DNA of 64,000 nucleotides from Pseudochelatococcus lubricantis (lineage in GTDB: Bacteria > Pseudomonadota > Alphaproteobacteria > Rhizobiales > Beijerinckiaceae): contig NZ_JAASQI010000006.1 of the NCBI RefSeq assembly GCF_011762225.1, forward strand, positions 162,709-226,708, read 5' to 3'. A model generated the notes under the pieces. That model worked only from the letters and a program-made list of their open reading frames with translations, did no database searches and was not told the DNA's origin. The first letter of the stretch is position 1, and each line of letters starts with the position of its first letter. The position numbers were made by a program, and so were the translations under genes. Shown here piece after piece: positions 42,624 to 50,378 of this stretch.

Positions 42624-43133
42624 TCAGCCCAGGCTGTGCCAGCGCCGGTCGAGATAGACGAGTGCATCGATATCGGCGCTCTCCGTCGCACAGGCCACGT
42701 TTCCCTCCAGCAGAGTGGCGGTGACGAGCGTTGCGCCCTCGACGGGCGTCGTGCCCGTCAATCGGGCGCGGAACCAGGTTTCGACGCTGCGGTAGCGCGG
42801 CTCCCCGGTGGGCAGGCGCTCCCAGTCGATCCCGGAGCCGAAGCGGTCGGCGCCGCTGCTGGCGCAGAGGCGGGCCAGTTCCTGATCGGCATAGCGCAGG
42901 AAGTGAACGACGATCGTCTCCGCTTTCACGATCGCCTCCGAGGCGCGCGACGAGGAGGACAGCGAAAAGGCGACCACCGGCGGCGCGGCGCAGACCGAAA
43001 TCAGCGAACTGACGGTCAGCGCGACGGGTCCGTTCTCCGTGTCGGCGGTGATGATCGCCACGCCCGCCGGGTGGCGGCGGAAAGCGTCGCGGAAGGCGTT
43101 TGTCATCGGACGTGTCTGGGTCATCGTGGACAT
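42624..43133 (-). CDS. NADH:flavin reductase component
   Basis: 169 residues of the flavin-reductase-like FMN-binding family: FRRHPAGVAIITADTENGPVALTVSSL, CAAPPVVAFSLSSSSRASE and a C-terminal VYLDRRWHSLG. It overlaps the esterase stop by 13 bp. It lies between two reduced-flavin-dependent monooxygenases (the StyA-like protein at 40126 and the acyl-CoA-dehydrogenase-fold protein at 44603) and could serve both. Confidence 0.85.
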   Translation of the reverse strand: MSTMTQTRPMTNAFRDAFRRHPAGVAIITADTENGPVALTVSSLISVCAAPPVVAFSLSSSSRASEAIVKAETIVVHFLRYADQELARLCASSGADRFGSGIDWERLPTGEPRYRSVETWFRARLTGTTPVEGATLVTATLLEGNVACATESADIDALVYLDRRWHSLG

Positions 43134-44530
43134 TCCTGATCCTGCGTTTCCTGATCCTGCATCGGCCCGTAGCCCTCTCCGAGGATGCCGGCAGGGGCCT
43201 GATGGCGGCCGGCGACGAAATCCGCCAGATCCCGGCGAACCTCGGCGCTCAGCCGTTCGAAATCGTCTGCGCGCCAGCCGTGGAGCATCGGCGCGTCGTG
43301 CCAGTCGCCGGCGTTGCCGAACTGGAACGGCAGATCGAGGCAATGCGCCGCGCCCAGCTCCGGCAGACCCGCCAGCGCCGCAAATGCGCGCCATGTCACT
43401 GTGCAGCCCCGTTTTCGGGCCGATGCGGCAATGTCTTGCGCGAACCGGCCGAACGTCTGCCACGACGCGAGCGCGATGGTCTCGGTCCGATCCGCCGGCC
43501 AAGTGGCGGGAGAGGGCGGACAGGCCGGCTGTGCCGGGGTCTGAAGACTGCGCAGGGCGCGAAGGGTGGCGGTTGCCTCGGCCGAGCCGGAGGGGTGGGG
43601 TGGCAGGAAAACCGACATTTCGTGCCACGTGATCCGCACATGGAGTGCGCGGACATGCAGCGGCCTGTCCGCGCCGGCATCCTCCGTGGGCCAGACGGGC
43701 AGATACATCGGCGGGATCGCTCCCGGATTTTGCGGCGTCCGCGCCAGAACCTCTCCACCGACCCGCAGCAGCGCTTCTGAAGCCGTCTCGTCCGCCCGCC
43801 CGGGGAAGCCAGTGGCCTCGGCCACCTTTCCGGTAAAGGCGTGACGGTATGCGGGAGTCCACGGCGTGATCTGCGGGATGCTCAACAGCGCGGCCTGCCG
43901 GAACAGCCCCCGCGCCGCCGGCAGGCCGGCCAGCGCCCACGCATACCAGGCGCCGGCCGACTGGCCGGCAAGGGTTACCCTGTCCGGATCGCCGCCGAAG
44001 TCCCGGATACATCGCTGCACCCATTCCAGTGCGGCGAGCAGATCGCCGATCGGGCGATGGCCGTCGCCCTGCCCCTTGTCCTCAAGATGCCCCGCCGGAC
44101 CAAGGCGATAATTCAGGGTGACGACGACCATCCCGCCGGCCGCCAGTCGTTCGCCGCGATACCAGCGCGCCGCGCCGCCGCCGCTGACCCAGGCGCCGCC
44201 GTGGAGGAACACCAGCACGGGCAGGCCGTCTGCCCCTTCCGGAGTCCAGACATTGAGATAGAACGCCTCATCACGCTGCGGGTTCTCGCGGATGCCCGGC
44301 CCCATCGCCCGCTCCAGCCGGCTGGGCAACTGCGGAAAGACCGGCACGCCGGTCAGTTCCGCCGTTTCGAACTGGCCTTCCGCGGGCGTGACCGGGGAAC
44401 GGGGATTGCCGGGTCGCGACAACCGCCCATATCTGAGGCCGTAATAGCACTCGACGCCGTTTCGCAGCACACCCCGGGCAGTTCCGCGCCGAAGGCTGTG
44501 TCGGCCGTCATTCTCCGCAAGGTTCGGCAT
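43121..44530 (-). CDS. Carboxylesterase type B
   Basis: About 469 residues, alpha/beta hydrolase of the carboxylesterase B family: FLNVWTPEG-type N-terminal region (AFYLNVWTPEGADGLPVLVF), oxyanion loop LHGGAWVSGGG, nucleophile GQSAGAW. The ATG at 44530 follows CAGGAG; a start at 44590 is also in frame. No signal peptide. It may hydrolyse a lactone or ester made by the neighbouring oxygenases, or an ester form of the growth substrate. Confidence 0.85.
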   Translation of the reverse strand: MPNLAENDGRHSLRRGTARGVLRNGVECYYGLRYGRLSRPGNPRSPVTPAEGQFETAELTGVPVFPQLPSRLERAMGPGIRENPQRDEAFYLNVWTPEGADGLPVLVFLHGGAWVSGGGAARWYRGERLAAGGMVVVTLNYRLGPAGHLEDKGQGDGHRPIGDLLAALEWVQRCIRDFGGDPDRVTLAGQSAGAWYAWALAGLPAARGLFRQAALLSIPQITPWTPAYRHAFTGKVAEATGFPGRADETASEALLRVGGEVLARTPQNPGAIPPMYLPVWPTEDAGADRPLHVRALHVRITWHEMSVFLPPHPSGSAEATATLRALRSLQTPAQPACPPSPATWPADRTETIALASWQTFGRFAQDIAASARKRGCTVTWRAFAALAGLPELGAAHCLDLPFQFGNAGDWHDAPMLHGWRADDFERLSAEVRRDLADFVAGRHQAPAGILGEGYGPMQDQETQDQECPR

Positions 44531-44602
44531 CGGCCGCTCCTGAAGCAGTTTCAGCAAAAGTGGACGCCGCTCTCGCGCCCGGAGTTGCATCGCAAAAATG
44601 GT

Positions 44603-45793
44603 CTAGACCAGCGGTGTCGGCGGAGCCACGCCAAGGATCGCCGCGCCGCCGATCTCGTAGCAGAGCGGGCTCGCGGCGATGGCATGGCGCACGCCCGTGT
44701 TCACGTCGCGCCACAGGCGGCCAAGGGGGTTGGCCTCGGCGAAAAGCGCGGTGCCGTGCAGCCAGGCGATGTCGTTCATCGCATCGGCGAGATTGTGAGT
44801 GGCATGGGCACAGCAATTGCGGATCATGGCCCGGTCCTGAAGCGACAGCGGTGTCGTTCCCTGTGCGGCGGCGTCGATGGTGTCGGCGGCGCGCTGCAGG
44901 AACATCTCCGCGGTGTCGATTTTCGCCCCTGCCGCGCCAATGCCCTGAACGAACGCGCCGGAGGTGTTCTGCGGCTGGTACTTCGAATAGGTCACAGGCC
45001 GTCTCGACGATGCCTGCGCCGTCAGTTCGAGCGCTGCTCTCGCCGCGCCGAGCGGACCCGAGATGATGACCGTCGGAAACATCGAGACCGGCGCGAGCCT
45101 CTGCAGGAAATGCGAATCCGCCGCCGCCTCGAAGCCCGGGCCGAGCAGGGTCTCTGCCCGCACCACCTGATCCGCCGGGACCCATTGATCCCGGGCGACG
45201 AAATTGTTGCTGCCGGTGCCGCGCATCCCGATCGTGAACCACGTATCCTTGATATCGTACTGATCCCTGTGCAGCAGCACGTAGCCGGGCTCCTGCGGCG
45301 CATCCGGGCTCTCGCGGATCTGGACGACGCCGATGGCCCATTCCGAATTCAGGATGTTGGAGCCGAACGGCCACTCGCCCGTGACGCGATAGCCGTCGCG
45401 GTCGCGCACCGCGGTATTGCTCGATCCGACGATGACCGAGGCCATGCGCACCGGCCTGCCGTCGCAGAAAACCCGGTCGCGCAACGATTGCGGAAAACGC
45501 AGCGTCAGAAGCGACGAGACACTGGAGATGACCGCGATCCAGGCCGCGTTGGTGCAGTATTGGCCGATGGCGCTCGCTACGTCGAGCAGCATCCGCGCGC
45601 CGCCTTCCTGCCCGCCGTTTTGCGCCAGCGTATTGATGCCGAAGACTCCCGTCGTCTCAAGTGCCGCGAGCGAGGCATCGGGAACGCGCCGCTCCCGGTC
45701 GGCCTGCGCCGCGTTTTCGTGCAGGATGGGGCCGATCTCGTGCACGCGGGCAATGATCTGGCTTGTCTGTTCGTTCTTGTAAGCGCTCGACAT
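44603..45793 (-). CDS. Acyl-CoA-dehydrogenase-fold flavin monooxygenase (group D)
   Basis: 396 residues. Same fold class as the IacA-like protein at 11513: N-terminal helices, beta domain (RVTGEWPFGSNILNSEWAIG), C-terminal helices (HGTALFAEANPLGRLWRDVN) without an acyl-CoA dehydrogenase catalytic glutamate motif. Reduced flavin probably comes from the reductase at 42624. Start at 45793 (MSSAYKN) preferred over an Arg-rich extension from 45874. Next to a SnoaL-like gene (10 bp). Substrate unknown. Confidence 0.8.
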   Translation of the reverse strand: MSSAYKNEQTSQIIARVHEIGPILHENAAQADRERRVPDASLAALETTGVFGINTLAQNGGQEGGARMLLDVASAIGQYCTNAAWIAVISSVSSLLTLRFPQSLRDRVFCDGRPVRMASVIVGSSNTAVRDRDGYRVTGEWPFGSNILNSEWAIGVVQIRESPDAPQEPGYVLLHRDQYDIKDTWFTIGMRGTGSNNFVARDQWVPADQVVRAETLLGPGFEAAADSHFLQRLAPVSMFPTVIISGPLGAARAALELTAQASSRRPVTYSKYQPQNTSGAFVQGIGAAGAKIDTAEMFLQRAADTIDAAAQGTTPLSLQDRAMIRNCCAHATHNLADAMNDIAWLHGTALFAEANPLGRLWRDVNTGVRHAIAASPLCYEIGGAAILGVAPPTPLV

Positions 45794-45803
45794 CCTGTTC
45801 CCC

Positions 45804-46208
45804 TCAGAAACCGAAGGCCTTGTTGACGGCGGCAAGATCCATGACCTCGCGCACCTCGACAACCTTGCCCCCACGCACCGTCATCACGTCGACGATCTCA
45901 AGTTTCACCGTATTGCCGTTCCGCAACGTGGCGGATTCCTCCAGTTGCAGGATGCCGACGCCCTTTTCCTCGTCGGCATAGAGCCCCTTCAACTGCATAT
46001 CGAGTGTGCCCGGCCAGAAGGCCTGCGCCAGCCCGTCGAGCAATTCGCCGAAGAATCCGTCCCAGCCCCGATATGTTTTCGCGATCGGGCTGGTTCCTCC
46101 CACCACGGTCCAGATCAGATCTTCCGAGACGATTTGCTTCAGCGCGGCGCGGTCACCGGCACTGTGACCTTTCCAGAAGGCCTCGACCGTCTCCCTCACG
46201 CTCATCAT
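45804..46208 (-). CDS. SnoaL/NTF2-like protein
   Basis: 134 residues: VRETVEAFWKGHSAGDRAALKQIVSEDLIW and VEVREVMDLAAVNKAF at the ends, the cone-shaped NTF2-like fold of SnoaL polyketide cyclases, limonene epoxide hydrolases and many small isomerases. In this operon an epoxide hydrolase or isomerase acting on the product of the StyA-like epoxidase is attractive, but the catalytic residues cannot be assigned from sequence alone. Confidence 0.8.
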   Translation of the reverse strand: MMSVRETVEAFWKGHSAGDRAALKQIVSEDLIWTVVGGTSPIAKTYRGWDGFFGELLDGLAQAFWPGTLDMQLKGLYADEEKGVGILQLEESATLRNGNTVKLEIVDVMTVRGGKVVEVREVMDLAAVNKAFGF

Positions 46209-46345
46209 ACGCTCTCCTCATCGATTTTTATTTCCGCAAGGCATGCGGGGGCGGTACCCGGCCATGAGGCCGGACCCGTATCAATGTGTTGTTCTTTTTG
46301 GAAGCGGTCGCGGTGCCCTCGCGGGGCGTCCTGCCCGAACGTGGC

Positions 46346-46774
46346 TCAGACGAACTGGATTTCGTGCTCGGCACCCAGCCGGACGACCTCGGCTGGATCG
46401 CTCAATCCGCTAATCGCGATCATGTAGTCATACATCCGGCCGGTCGGGGAAACGACGACCAGCGCCCGTGCCAGCGCGTCCGAGCGGTTGTAGAGCGCGT
46501 GCGCGATACCCATCGGCAGGGAGACTGTGTCCCCGGCGCCGGCGTTGATGGTGCGGCCCTCCAGCTCGAATTCCATCACACCTTCGAGAATATGGAGGAT
46601 CTCGTCCTGCGTCTCGTGGACATGCGTCGGCACGAAGCTGCCCGGCCCGAATTCCGCATGCATGAGCAGCGACGACGGCGTCAGATGCAGAGGCCGGTAG
46701 GGTTGGCCCAGAATGGTCCACTTCTGGCCCTTGAAGCTGTCGCCGCCGGCAACGATGCCTTTGCTGAAATCCAT
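46346..46774 (-). CDS. Cupin-domain protein
   Basis: 142 residues, single cupin: HVHETQDEILHILEG (first metal motif with two His and Glu) and GDTVSLPMGIAHALYN (second). Small cupins of this sort act as dioxygenases, isomerases or ligand sensors. GGGAGC precedes the ATG at 46774; an extension to 46885 is Arg-rich and crosses the operator region, so it is unlikely. First gene of the monooxygenase operon; a GGCCGG hairpin (46258-46273) lies between it and the next gene. Confidence 0.8.
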   Translation of the reverse strand: MDFSKGIVAGGDSFKGQKWTILGQPYRPLHLTPSSLLMHAEFGPGSFVPTHVHETQDEILHILEGVMEFELEGRTINAGAGDTVSLPMGIAHALYNRSDALARALVVVSPTGRMYDYMIAISGLSDPAEVVRLGAEHEIQFV

Positions 46775-46879
46775 GATATTGCTCCCGTTTTCGATAGAAA
46801 GCCCCGATCGGGTGCCAACTGTGGCGTGAAACGCACGGCTGCGCCGGCGTCGCGAATTGCCCGAGGCAATTCCCCGATA

Positions 46880-46893
46880 TTTCAAGCTGAAAC
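46880..46893. promoter_or_regulatory. Operator-like site TTTCAAGCTGAAAC
   Basis: Five-bp inverted arms TTTCA/TGAAA with 3-bp centre, just before the cupin-side promoter area and 11 bp before the -35 of the AraC-side promoter. Variant of the TTTAAGCT(T/G)AAA motif. Confidence 0.45.
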
Positions 46894-46903
46894 CTTTATC
46901 CCC

Positions 46904-46933
46904 TTGACGAACGTCTCGTGCGGACGTTTTTAT
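46904..46933 (+). promoter_or_regulatory. Predicted promoter of the AraC gene
   Basis: TTGACG (46904-46909) and TTTTAT (46928-46933) with an 18-bp spacer, bracketed by the operator-like sites at 46880-46893 and 46937-46950. The downstream site would overlap the transcription start, which suggests autoregulation. Confidence 0.4.
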
Positions 46934-46936
46934 ATG

Positions 46937-46950
46937 GTTTAAGCTGAAAC
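46937..46950. promoter_or_regulatory. Operator-like site GTTTAAGCTGAAAC
   Basis: 12 of 14 positions are symmetric. Same core as the sites at 25295, 38216 and 46880. Confidence 0.5.
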
Positions 46951-46998
46951 TATATGCTCCCGGTCGTCTATCCGCTCGCTGCAGGGAATGTACGAATT

Positions 46999-48009
46999 AT
47001 GCGGGAAAACACCTCAACACCCCACGGCACGCATGCAACGCCGATCGCCCGCCATCTCCTTTTCCAAACCACGGATATCGACGAGGCGCGTGAGAGGGTG
47101 GGCAGTGTGTTCTGCTGCCATAATATCGCTTACGCCGGCCGAAGGCGGCAGCTTTCGTGCAGGCAGAATTTCGTTTCCATGGGCCGGCTGGCGCTGAGCT
47201 ACATCACCTATGGCGAAGACGTGGAGATCGACGCCGGGGAGCCGGGAGGCTGGTTCATGGTGCATTCCATCGACCGCAGCTCCTGCGAAATGCGGGTGGG
47301 CGGGCGGGATCTCGTTGCGGCACCCGGCATGGATGTCATCAGTTCCGCGACGCTGGGGCTGAAGATGAAATGGGCGGCCGCCTCCGCCCAGCTCGTCCTC
47401 AAGGTCGAGCGCCCGGCGCTGGAACAGCATCTGGCGTCGCTGCTGAACGACAGCGCGAGGTATCCAATCGAGTTCCTGCCCGATCCGGCGACCGGTGCGG
47501 GACGGGATCCCGGCTATCGGCGGCTGCTCGACTTCATCACCGCGGAAGCCGAGCAGGACGATACCTTCTTCCGGTCGCAGCGGGGCGGGCGGCATCTGGA
47601 AGAAACGATCATGACCATGCTGCTGACCGGGTTTCCGAACAACTACTCGGCCGCGCTGGCGGCACCGGTCAGCCCGGCCGCGCCGCGGCACGTCCGTCTG
47701 GCCGAGGACTTCATGGCCGCGCATATGGGGGATGCGATTTCCGTGGGTGACGTCGCCGCCGCCGCCGGCGTGAGCATCCGCACGCTGTTCGAGGGGTTCC
47801 GGCATTTCCGCGGTACGACGCCCATGGCGGCGCTGCGGGCCATGCGGCTGGAAGCGGTGCGGGGCGAGCTGCTGGTTGCGGCGGGCAGGGCCACGTCCGT
47901 CACCGACATCGCCCTGAAATGGGGGTTCATCAACCTCGGCCGGTTCGCCGAAGCCTATCGGAAACGCTACGGCGAACTGCCGTCGCAGACTCTGCGGCGC
48001 GTTTCCTAA
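46999..48009 (+). CDS. AraC/XylS-family transcriptional regulator
   Basis: About 336 residues: N-terminal effector domain of the aromatic-regulator type, C-terminal HTH pair (ISVGDVAAAAGVSIRTLFEGF and VTDIALKWGFINLGRFAEAY). The ATG at 46999 is preferred; one at 46954 directly abuts the operator and has no ribosome-binding site. Paralogue of the protein at 38281. Divergent to the cupin/monooxygenase operon, which it probably activates. Confidence 0.88.
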   Translation: MRENTSTPHGTHATPIARHLLFQTTDIDEARERVGSVFCCHNIAYAGRRRQLSCRQNFVSMGRLALSYITYGEDVEIDAGEPGGWFMVHSIDRSSCEMRVGGRDLVAAPGMDVISSATLGLKMKWAAASAQLVLKVERPALEQHLASLLNDSARYPIEFLPDPATGAGRDPGYRRLLDFITAEAEQDDTFFRSQRGGRHLEETIMTMLLTGFPNNYSAALAAPVSPAAPRHVRLAEDFMAAHMGDAISVGDVAAAAGVSIRTLFEGFRHFRGTTPMAALRAMRLEAVRGELLVAAGRATSVTDIALKWGFINLGRFAEAYRKRYGELPSQTLRRVS

Positions 48010-48037
48010 AGCGAATTCTGATCGATCAGATGGAATA
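48008..48037. repeat. Dispersed repeat element, copy 4 (fragment)
   Basis: AAGCGAATTCTGATC followed by GATCAGATGGAAT, matching the second half of the copies at 12684 and 31895 without the CTGTCCTGTTT hairpin. It begins in the AraC stop codon. Confidence 0.75.
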
Positions 48038-48191
48038 GAACAGTTTGCATTTTTCCTGTGACGCCGGACGCAGTCGACACGGATTGCACTGTCGAGGATC
48101 GGCAGCGCAACAGGTGGCCAAAATCACCAGCCAGCCGATCCCGCGAGGTTTCGTCAGGAGTTCTGATGTGCCTGCGGATCGCCGCCGCCCG

Positions 48192-49115
48192 CTACTCCCT
48201 CGCCGGTTGTCTGAAGAACTCGCGCGGTTCCCCCGCCAGCGAGAGCAGCCAGTCGACGAAATGCCGCGTCGGCGTGGCGACCGACTTGACGGTGGGCCAG
48301 ACCAGATAGAAGGAGGAACCAGTCTTGACGGGCGTCATGAACGGGCGCACGAGGCGGCCGGAGTCCAGTTCGTCCTGCAGGATGTCGATCTGGCCGATGG
48401 CGAGGCCAAGGCCATCCCGCGCCGCGCCATAGGCGAGGAGCGAGCTTTCGAAGATCATTCCGGGCTCGTCTGGCAGGCGCTGATCCGCCGCGTGCGCCCA
48501 CAGATCCCATTCGCGGCGGCGGTACTTGGCATGCAGCAGCGCCGCGTGCGCCAGATCCGCTCCGGACCGGAACCCGTTGAACCGCTCGGCATAGGCAGGG
48601 CTGCAGACGACGTCGATCGTCTCGTCGAACAGCTTGCGGCAGCGCGCGTCGCCCCACTCCCCCTGACCGAGCTGGAACGCCAGATCCAGATGAGTGCCGC
48701 GGAAATCCAGCGGCTGCACGGTCGTGTCCAGGCGCACGGAATGGCCGGGATAGGCGTCGTAGAAGCGGCTCAGCCGTGGCGAGAGCCAATAGTGCACCAG
48801 CGTCGGATAGATGCGCAGGTGCACGACCATCTCGCGCTCGTTGCGCAGCACGCGATGGGTGGCCATTTCCAGATCGTGGAACAGGCCGATGATCTCCCGG
48901 CTGAAGGATTTCCCGACCTCCGTCAGCTTCACAGACCGGGCCCGGCGCTCGAAAAGCTGCACGCCGAGATAGCCTTCGAGAATGGCGATCTGGCGGCTGA
49001 TCGCCACCTGGCTGATGCCCATGTGGTTCGCCGCCGCCGTAAAGGTATGATACTGCGCCGCGATCGCAAAGGCCCTCAGCGGGTTCAGCGGCAGGTTGCG
49101 GTACTGTTCTGCCAT
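48192..49115 (-). CDS. LysR-family transcriptional regulator
   Basis: 307 residues: N-terminal winged HTH (LRAFAIAAQYHTFTAAANHMGISQVAISRQIAILE), linker helix, then the two-lobed effector domain of the GcvA-like subgroup. Divergent to the acyl-CoA dehydrogenase gene at 49215, so it probably controls the right-hand CoA cluster. The 100-bp space between has no obvious palindrome apart from an AT-poor LysR-type region. Confidence 0.9.
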   Translation of the reverse strand: MAEQYRNLPLNPLRAFAIAAQYHTFTAAANHMGISQVAISRQIAILEGYLGVQLFERRARSVKLTEVGKSFSREIIGLFHDLEMATHRVLRNEREMVVHLRIYPTLVHYWLSPRLSRFYDAYPGHSVRLDTTVQPLDFRGTHLDLAFQLGQGEWGDARCRKLFDETIDVVCSPAYAERFNGFRSGADLAHAALLHAKYRRREWDLWAHAADQRLPDEPGMIFESSLLAYGAARDGLGLAIGQIDILQDELDSGRLVRPFMTPVKTGSSFYLVWPTVKSVATPTRHFVDWLLSLAGEPREFFRQPARE

Positions 49116-49214
49116 AACTTTTGGTTTCCCATGCTAGACCACAAGCATCGTTATCGCCGCAGCCCAGTTCGGTCAAACTGAGTTTGATCGGTGCGGAAGG
49201 GGCTGAGGAAACAG

Positions 49215-50378
49215 ATGGATTTCAAACTTACCGAAGGGCAGCAGATTTTTTTCGATTCTGTCCGCAAGTTCGCCTTGTCCGAGCTGGCCGAAGGGGCATC
49301 GCAGCGTGCGCAGGCCAGGGAATATCCGTGGGACGTGGCGCAGAGATGCGCGGACATGGGGCTGCTGGGGATCGCCTTTCCCGAGGCCGATGGCGGAGCC
49401 GGCGGCTCGCTGGTCGACTCCGTGCTGGCCATTCGCGCCGTGGCCGAGGTCTGCCCGAAATCGGGTGACGTGATTCAGGCCTGCAATTTCGGCCCCATCC
49501 GCACTTTCGTGGAATATGCGACGCCGGAACAGAAGAGGCGCTTCCTGCCGGCGCTTCTTTCCGGCAAGGCGCTGATCTCGCTGGGCATGTCGGAGCCGGA
49601 AGCCGGTTCGGCGGTCACCGAGCTGACCACCTCGCTGACACCGGACGGCGACGGCTGGCGTCTGAACGGATCGAAGATTTTCGGCACCAACAGCGTCGAG
49701 GCCGGCGTCTATCTTGTCTATGCCCGTTTTGGGCCGGGCACGCACGGCATCGGCTCGGTTCTGGTCGAGCGCGGTATGGAAGGCTTCATCATCGGCAACC
49801 CGTCGGAGTTCATGAACGGGGAATCCTGGTCGCCTCTGTTCTTTGACAACGTGTTCATTCCGAAGGAAAATATCCTGCTGGGCGAGGGCGGCTTCAAGAA
49901 ACAGATATCGGGCTTCAATGTCGAGCGGCTGGGCAATTCTGCGCGGGCGGTGGCGGTCGGGCGCCACGCCTTCAATCTGGCGCGCGACCATGCGCTGGTG
50001 CGCAAGCAGTTCGGCCGGCCGCTGGCGGAGTTCCAGGGGCTGCAATGGAAATTCGCGGATATGGAGCTGAAGCTGTCTGCGGCGGAGTTGCTGTTGATGC
50101 GCGCGGCCGTCAACGCAGCCGATGCGCCGGACGGCCTGCCCTCGGCGCAGGACACCGCGCTGGCCAAGCTGGCGTGCAACGAGGCCGGGTTCTTCGCCGC
50201 GAACGAGGCCGTGCAGATCATGGGCGGGCTTGGCTTCTCCGGGGAAAGCACCGCGCAATATTGCCTGCGCCGCACGCGGGGCTGGATGATCGCGGGCGGT
50301 TCGCTGGAAATTCTGCGCAACCGCATCGCCGAGGGCATCTTCGATCGCCGCTTCGATCAGCGCGGAGGCCGCAAGTGA
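49215..50378 (+). CDS. Acyl-CoA dehydrogenase with relocated catalytic glutamate
   Basis: 387 residues; full FAD acyl-CoA dehydrogenase (LGMSEPEAGSAVTEL, KIFGTNSVEAG, RKQFGRPLAEFQGLQWKFAD). The MCAD-type catalytic Glu near the C-terminus is absent (AGGSLEILRNRI in place of YEGTSEIQR), while FNVERLGNSA has a Glu where isovaleryl-CoA and long-chain dehydrogenases carry theirs. Branched or bulky acyl-CoA substrates are therefore plausible. Start at 49215 follows GAGGAAACAG. The stop overlaps the GTG of the ligase gene. Confidence 0.9.
   Translation: MDFKLTEGQQIFFDSVRKFALSELAEGASQRAQAREYPWDVAQRCADMGLLGIAFPEADGGAGGSLVDSVLAIRAVAEVCPKSGDVIQACNFGPIRTFVEYATPEQKRRFLPALLSGKALISLGMSEPEAGSAVTELTTSLTPDGDGWRLNGSKIFGTNSVEAGVYLVYARFGPGTHGIGSVLVERGMEGFIIGNPSEFMNGESWSPLFFDNVFIPKENILLGEGGFKKQISGFNVERLGNSARAVAVGRHAFNLARDHALVRKQFGRPLAEFQGLQWKFADMELKLSAAELLLMRAAVNAADAPDGLPSAQDTALAKLACNEAGFFAANEAVQIMGGLGFSGESTAQYCLRRTRGWMIAGGSLEILRNRIAEGIFDRRFDQRGGRK

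Noticed and set aside
46258-46273. GGCCGG hairpin between the cupin and SnoaL-like genes considered as a terminator
   Set aside because: Only six paired bases with no T-run, and the genes on both sides appear to belong to one operon.
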